Assembly: GCA_036526255.1 (NCBI GenBank) | Contig: DATCYW010000079.1 | Span: 17,445-81,444 of the forward strand | DNA: 64,000 nt | Reading direction: 5' to 3' | Origin: Malonomonas sp036526255 | GTDB lineage: Bacteria; Desulfobacterota; Desulfuromonadia; Desulfuromonadales; Geopsychrobacteraceae | Shown here: in pieces, positions 59,250 through 64,000 of the stretch | How positions within the stretch are numbered: position 1 is the stretch's first letter | Layout: every line of letters starts with the position of its first letter | Program-made: the position numbers and the translations under genes | The notes under the pieces: model-generated | The model's database searches: none | What the model was told of the DNA's origin: nothing | The model's input: the letters and a program-made list of their open reading frames with translations, nothing else

Positions 59250-62045
59250 ATGACCAACGGCGAGTTGTTCTGGAGTGCGCCTGATCAGGCTGCCCGGCTG
59301 CAGGAACTGATCTCAGCTGATCCGCAGGCCAAAGACCTGCCGTTGCGGCGGGATGTGCGTTCCCTGGGGCGACTGCTCGGCATGGTGATCAAACAGCAGG
59401 CCGGCGAACAGCTGTTCGATGTGGAAGAGCAGCTGCGCAAACTGTCAATCCGTCACCGTGAGCTGGCGGACGGCTTTGCTGCACACGCGGCCGGACAGCA
59501 GCAGGAAGAGGATCTGCTGCTGCAGGCAGCTGTGCTGATCGCCGGGTTGGGCGTTGCCGACGGTCTGCAGATTACCAAGGCCTTCGCGACTTTTTTTGAA
59601 CTGACCAATCTGGCTGAGACCCTGCATCGCCAGCGCCGAAGCCGCGCCCACCTAGTGACCGGCAGTAAAGACAAGCCGGGGCTGATGCGTGCCACCCTGC
59701 TGCGGATGCGGCAGGCGGGGATTGACGCCGATCAGGCGCTTGATTGGCTGCAAAAAGTACAGGTGGTGCCGGTCTTCACCGCCCACCCGACCGAGGTCGC
59801 AAGGCGGGTGGTGTTGACCAAGCGGCGCCGCATCGCCGGCGAGCTGCAGAAGTTTGATCAGCTGCCGTTGCCCGACAGCCAGGTTGCCGAGGGGCAGGCG
59901 GCGATTATGAGCGAGATCACCGGTCTCTGGCAGAGTGACGAAGTGCGGCGGCAGAAACCGACGGTCAGGGACGAAATCGCCATGGGGCTCGACCACTATC
60001 GGTCAGCTTTGCTGCCTGCCATTACGGCGCTCTACCAGGAAATCAGCAAGGATTTTTACGACATCTACCAGCGCGACCTCCGTCCGGACCAGCTGCCGAC
60101 GCTGGTCCGTTTTGGGTCATGGATTGGCGGTGACCGCGACGGCAACCCCTTCGTCAGCATCGACAGCACCCGCGAAGCGCTGCAGAAGGCGAGCGAACTG
60201 ATCCTGACCGATTACCTGTCCAGCCTCGAAGAACTGCGCAAGCTGCTCACCCCCTCGACGTTTCGGGTCGCGGTGTCCGATCAGCTGCGCGTTGCCCTGC
60301 GCCAGAGCATCGCCGCGTATCCCGCGGCCGCCAAAGCTGCCGGCAACCTGCCGGCCAGCGAACTCTATCGGCAATTTATCAGTATCATCCGCAGCCGGCT
60401 GCGCAGCACGCTGCTTGACAGCGCCGATGCACAAGCCTATCCGCATCCGGATGCTCTGCACGCCGATCTGGAAATCCTCAGCCACAGCTTGAACGCCAAC
60501 GGCGGTCAGGAACTGGCGATGCGGCTGGTCGAACCGCTGTTGCGGCGGGTCAGAACCTTCGGTTTTCATCTGCATACGCTGGATATCCGGCAGCACGCCA
60601 GAGTCCATGCCAACGCCCTGGTAGAATTGGCCGCCGGCGCCCGCCATGCCGCCAATCCGCAGGAACCCTTGCCGGGCACCCTTTCGGTGCAGACGGTTGA
60701 ACTGCTTGAAACCTTGCGCGGTATTGCCGCTTTAAAAGAAACCAGCCAGCCGCAGGCGCTCTGCAGCTATGTTATCAGCGGCGCCAGTTCGGTGCAGGAT
60801 CACCTGTCGTTGCTCTGGTTGCTGGAAACCTGCGGGATTTCAGCTGCCGGTCGCCCCGAACGACAGGACCCCGGGCTGATGCCGGTGCCGCTGTTCGAGT
60901 CGATCAACGACTTGCGCAACGCTCCGGAGATTTGCCGGGAACTCTGGTCGAGCAGTGAGTACGCCCGCTACCTCGATTCCTGGCAACGCTCACAGGAGGT
61001 GATGCTCGGCTATTCGGATTCGAACAAGGACGGCGGCATGCTGACCAGCTCCTGGGAAATCTACCAGACACACCGTGCCCTGCATCAAGTGGCCGCCGAC
61101 TGTAACGTAAAGCTGCGTCTGTTTCACGGTCGCGGCGGCACGGTCGGGCGTGGTGGCGGCCCAACTCATCGGGCGTTGATCGCGCAACCTCCCGGTGCTT
61201 TTGGCGGTGCCTTCAAGCTGACCGAGCAGGGGGAGGTGATTAATTTCAAATACTCAGCCCCTGAACTGGCCAAGCGCAACCTCGAACTGATGGTCGCTGC
61301 GTCGCTGGAGGCCCTGACGCAGACCGGACTGGTCGAGACCGCCGTCGATCCGGATTGGGAGCAGGCGATGGGGCAGATGAGCGCGGATGCCTTTGCCTGT
61401 TACCGCAAGCAGATCGCCGGTAACCCCGACATCCTTCCGTACTTTGAGCAGGCCACGCCGGTGCTTGAGTTTGAACTGGCGAAGATCGGTTCACGCCCGT
61501 CCCGCCGCGGCCAGAACCGCAGCCTTGATGATCTGCGCGCTATCCCTTGGGCGTTCGGCTGGATTCAGAGTCGTCTGCTGCTGCCGGGTTGGTTCGGCGT
61601 CGGCAGCGCCTTTGAGCAGTTTGCCGCCAAGGGCGAAACCGAGACGCAGTTATTGCGCACCATGATGCGTCGCTTCCCGTTCTTTTTCGACATGGTGCGT
61701 AACGTCGAAATGGCCCTCGCCAAGGTCGATCTGCCGCTGGCGCGCTGCTATGCCGGGCTGGTTCCCGATACCGCGCTGCGTGAGCGGGTCTTTGCCATGC
61801 TGGTCGATGAATTCGAGCGCACCCGACGGATGATTCTGCAGGTGACCGGCCAGGAGCGGTTGCTGCAGACCAACCCCGACCTGGTCAGTTCGCTCCGCGT
61901 CCGCACCCCTTATGTTGACCCGGTCTGTTTGATTCAGATTGAGCTGCTGCGCAGAAAAAGAGCCGGCGAAGAGAGCGAAGAGCTCAACTATGCGCTGGCG
62001 ACCACCATCAGTTGCATCGCCGCTGGTCTGCGCAATACCGGCTGA
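59250..62045 (+). CDS. ppc: Phosphoenolpyruvate carboxylase
   Basis: 931 residues. Carboxylates PEP to oxaloacetate. Catalytic motifs FTAHPTEVAR (about 175), GGDRDGNPFV, GYSDSNKDGG (about 585), FHGRGGTVGRGGGPTH (about 625) and the C-terminal RNTG are all present. Allosteric regulation residues were not checked. In this operon it replenishes oxaloacetate drawn off by carbon fixation. A clear AAGGAG precedes ATG 59250. Confidence 0.97.
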   Translation: MTNGELFWSAPDQAARLQELISADPQAKDLPLRRDVRSLGRLLGMVIKQQAGEQLFDVEEQLRKLSIRHRELADGFAAHAAGQQQEEDLLLQAAVLIAGLGVADGLQITKAFATFFELTNLAETLHRQRRSRAHLVTGSKDKPGLMRATLLRMRQAGIDADQALDWLQKVQVVPVFTAHPTEVARRVVLTKRRRIAGELQKFDQLPLPDSQVAEGQAAIMSEITGLWQSDEVRRQKPTVRDEIAMGLDHYRSALLPAITALYQEISKDFYDIYQRDLRPDQLPTLVRFGSWIGGDRDGNPFVSIDSTREALQKASELILTDYLSSLEELRKLLTPSTFRVAVSDQLRVALRQSIAAYPAAAKAAGNLPASELYRQFISIIRSRLRSTLLDSADAQAYPHPDALHADLEILSHSLNANGGQELAMRLVEPLLRRVRTFGFHLHTLDIRQHARVHANALVELAAGARHAANPQEPLPGTLSVQTVELLETLRGIAALKETSQPQALCSYVISGASSVQDHLSLLWLLETCGISAAGRPERQDPGLMPVPLFESINDLRNAPEICRELWSSSEYARYLDSWQRSQEVMLGYSDSNKDGGMLTSSWEIYQTHRALHQVAADCNVKLRLFHGRGGTVGRGGGPTHRALIAQPPGAFGGAFKLTEQGEVINFKYSAPELAKRNLELMVAASLEALTQTGLVETAVDPDWEQAMGQMSADAFACYRKQIAGNPDILPYFEQATPVLEFELAKIGSRPSRRGQNRSLDDLRAIPWAFGWIQSRLLLPGWFGVGSAFEQFAAKGETETQLLRTMMRRFPFFFDMVRNVEMALAKVDLPLARCYAGLVPDTALRERVFAMLVDEFERTRRMILQVTGQERLLQTNPDLVSSLRVRTPYVDPVCLIQIELLRRKRAGEESEELNYALATTISCIAAGLRNTG

Positions 62046-62082
62046 GCAGCCCCTACAGGTTTTCGCCAGAAGCGAGGCAGTC

Positions 62083-63786
62083 ATGGGTTTATCCGTCAGT
62101 CATGTCAGAAAAGAATTTCAGGCCTTTTTCAACGGCCTGTTCGAAGTGATGTTTGTTGGCGGAAAAATGTTTTATCTCTGGATGGCTTCTTTGACCCTCG
62201 TGATTCTGCTGGGCGGGTCGGCTTACATCAGGCAATTGACGCAGGGGATGCAGGTCTCCAATATGAACGACCAGGTCTCCTGGGGGTTCTATATCTCCAA
62301 CTTCACCTTTCTGGTTGGTGTCGCGGCGGCGGCGGTTCTGCTGGTTATCCCCGCCTATCTCTATCATTTTAAATCGATCAAACGGATTGTCGCCTTCGGC
62401 GAACTGCTCGCGGTCACCGCAGTGATTATGGCGATGTTGTTCGTGCTGGTCGATATCGGCCGCCCCGACCGGATCTGGCACATGATTGTCGGCCTGGGCA
62501 AGCTGAATTTTCCGTCCTCGGTGCTGGCCTGGGATGTGCTGGTGCTGAATGGCTACCTGTTTCTCAATCTGGCGATCACCACTTACATCGGCTCCTGCAC
62601 CTACTTTGGCAGGGAACCGAACACGAAGATCGTCATCCCGCTGATCCTGCTGTCGATCCCCTGGGCGGTCGGAATCCATACAGTCACCGCTTTTCTTTAC
62701 AACGGCCTGCCGGCCAGACCGTTCTGGAACGCGTCGATTCTGGCGCCGCGCTTTCTGGCCTCGGCCTTCTGCGCCGGCCCGGCCTTGATGATCATCGTCT
62801 TTCAGTTGCTGCGGCGGATGCTCGATTTCAAGGTCAGCGACCGGGCAATCCTGAAACTGGCCGAAATCATCGCCTATGCCATGGCGATCAACCTGTTTCT
62901 ACTCGGCGCCGAGATTTTCAAGGAATACTATTCAAACACCAGTCACCTTGCGCCGATGAAGTACATGCTGCAGGGACTGCATGGTCATAACCGGCTGGTG
63001 CCCTGGATCTGGGCGGCGATGAGTTTCAATCTCGTTGGATTTGTCATCTTTCTGATGCCGAAAACCCGCAAAAATTTCATCACCCTGAATATCGCCTGCG
63101 TGCTGATCTTCGTCGGCATCTGGATCGAAAAAGGGATGGGACTGATCGTGCCCGGCTTTATCCCCGACACCCTGCATGAAATCTACGAATACATGCCATC
63201 TGGCACCGAAGTTCTGGTTGGGGGTGGGATCTGGGCGCTGGGTTGTCTGATCTACACCCTGGCAATTCGTGCAGTGGTCGCTCTGGACAGCGGCAAGCTG
63301 CGCCATCCCGAAGCCCCGCCGCTGGTCGAAGAGAAGGCAGAGGAAGGTCTGACCGCCAGGGACATCATGGTGCGCGAAGTGGTCACCGTGACGCCGGATA
63401 CCAGCCTGCGTGAAGTCCGGTCGATTATGATTACCCGTGGGCTGAGCGGCTTCCCGGTGGTCGATGCGAAAAACCGGGTGATCGGTGTGGTTTCAGAGTC
63501 GGACATTATTTTCTCTGAAATTCACCAGGAACCGCATCTGGTCGACATGCTGGCCAACGTTATCCATCCAAGCGCCCAGGCGAAAAAAACTCCCGGCGAA
63601 AAGGTCTCAGAGATTATGACCTGTCCGGCCATCACAACCCAGGAAGACGCTTCCCTGCGCGAGCTGTCTGAACTGCTGCTGGATAAAAAAATCAAACGCG
63701 TTATCGTTGTCAACCCAGAAAACCACCCGGTCGGGCTGGTTTCGCGGATTGATCTGGTGAAGGCATTTGATCGTGAGGGGGAGTGA
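62083..63786 (+). CDS. NrfD/PsrC-type membrane protein fused to CBS domains
   Basis: 567 residues from ATG 62083 (GAGG five bases upstream; the longer frame overlaps ppc). Residues about 1-420 are 9-10 TM helices of the NrfD/DsrP/PsrC quinone-interacting family, with HTVTAFLYNG and LLGAEIFKEYY segments. Residues about 425-565 form a paired CBS domain (MVREVVTVTPDTSLREV, RGLSGFPVVDAKNRVIGVV, EIMTCPAITTQEDASLREL, PVGLVSRIDLV) that typically binds adenine nucleotides. The usual Fe-S and catalytic partners of NrfD proteins are not adjacent. It could couple quinone to the soluble fumarate reductase or another partner under AMP/ATP control (inference). Confidence 0.78.
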   Translation: MGLSVSHVRKEFQAFFNGLFEVMFVGGKMFYLWMASLTLVILLGGSAYIRQLTQGMQVSNMNDQVSWGFYISNFTFLVGVAAAAVLLVIPAYLYHFKSIKRIVAFGELLAVTAVIMAMLFVLVDIGRPDRIWHMIVGLGKLNFPSSVLAWDVLVLNGYLFLNLAITTYIGSCTYFGREPNTKIVIPLILLSIPWAVGIHTVTAFLYNGLPARPFWNASILAPRFLASAFCAGPALMIIVFQLLRRMLDFKVSDRAILKLAEIIAYAMAINLFLLGAEIFKEYYSNTSHLAPMKYMLQGLHGHNRLVPWIWAAMSFNLVGFVIFLMPKTRKNFITLNIACVLIFVGIWIEKGMGLIVPGFIPDTLHEIYEYMPSGTEVLVGGGIWALGCLIYTLAIRAVVALDSGKLRHPEAPPLVEEKAEEGLTARDIMVREVVTVTPDTSLREVRSIMITRGLSGFPVVDAKNRVIGVVSESDIIFSEIHQEPHLVDMLANVIHPSAQAKKTPGEKVSEIMTCPAITTQEDASLRELSELLLDKKIKRVIVVNPENHPVGLVSRIDLVKAFDREGE

Positions 63787-63866
63787 GTTGACCTCGGCAT
63801 GAGAATTTATGACCAGATAGGTTGACAATGTGAAATCGCTTGATACTAATGAACTTATAACACTAC

Positions 63867-63932
63867 TGTCCGGTTAAAAAATAACGCAACGATGTAAGTC
63901 GTTGAGAATAATAGTTCTTTGACATAACTGTT
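63867..63932. mobile_element. Possible end of an insertion sequence
   Basis: The stretch beginning CTGTCCGGTTAAAAAATAAC, with a CAACGA/TCGTTG hairpin shortly after, resembles IS4-group element ends as I remember them. No transposase is in the window, so this is only a suspicion. Confidence 0.2.
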
Positions 63933-63968
63933 CCGTTTTCGATTTGAATTCACCCCGGCAACGTGGGT

Positions 63969-64000
63969 TGATACCTTCCTGCTTTCGTAGGAGGGCATCA
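63969..64000. other. Strong hairpin at the window end
   Basis: A 14-base stem with one mismatch (TGATACCTTCCTGC / GTAGGAGGGCATCA) around a TTTC loop. It may be a terminator of something beyond the window or part of a repeat element. Confidence 0.4.

Overview
The window looks like a chromosomal segment of a Desulfuromonadales/Desulfuromonadia bacterium (Geobacter, Desulfuromonas or Geopsychrobacter relative). The support is multiheme c-type cytochromes with paired CXXCH motifs, a cytochrome b558-type fumarate reductase/succinate dehydrogenase, many sigma-54 response regulators and GAF/GGDEF signalling proteins, a molybdate and molybdenum cofactor operon, and a MucR/Ros zinc-finger regulator. 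No rRNA, tRNA or CRISPR array was seen.

Layout. 1-3.7 kb: the end of one multiheme cytochrome, a second five-heme cytochrome, a HAMP membrane protein and an M23 peptidase. 3.9-11.8 kb: secA, a hybrid sensor kinase, argJ, deoC, deoB and a DUF2914 protein. 11.9-19.6 kb: MucR-like regulator (reverse strand), dGTPase, two CheW-like proteins, a response regulator with a long acidic repeat tail, and valS. 19.6-23.3 kb: the three-gene membrane fumarate reductase/succinate dehydrogenase operon behind a long leader. 23.4-31.1 kb: a diguanylate cyclase, a short PrmA-like methyltransferase, an AEC transporter, a tiny secreted repeat protein divergent from an NtrC-type two-component system, and a TlpA/CcdA thiol-redox pair. 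31.1-38.1 kb (reverse strand): pstS-pstC-pstA-pstB-phoU-phoB-phoR with a Pho-box array. 38.2-39.2 kb: DUF937 and DUF3597 proteins. 39.6-46 kb: an Old Yellow Enzyme relative and the reverse-strand operon mobA-mobB-modE-like-modA-modB-modC-moeA. 46.2-50 kb: a pyruvate kinase/ATP-sulfurylase fusion, a candidate 6S-like RNA and a KamA-family radical SAM enzyme.

50.1-63.8 kb is the most interesting part. A PAS-sigma-54 activator and a DUF1858 protein (both reverse strand) sit beside a near-consensus sigma-54 promoter. That promoter faces a tight operon: an NMP-kinase-like protein, the two subunits of a divergent ATP-citrate lyase, a soluble-looking fumarate reductase pair (Fe-S and FAD subunits), PEP carboxylase, and an NrfD-type membrane protein fused to CBS domains. 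Citrate cleavage, fumarate reduction and PEP carboxylation are reactions of reductive (reverse) TCA carbon fixation, so I read this as an inducible rTCA module. Its citrate-cleavage enzyme is unusual: the citryl-CoA-lyase part appears to lack one of the three catalytic residues known from canonical ATP-citrate lyase.

The Pho operon, the Mo operon (probable cofactor supply for molybdoenzymes) and the central-carbon genes are otherwise ordinary. Start codons were moved inward from the longest reading frame wherever a ribosome binding site, family N-terminus or overlap with the upstream stop supported it.
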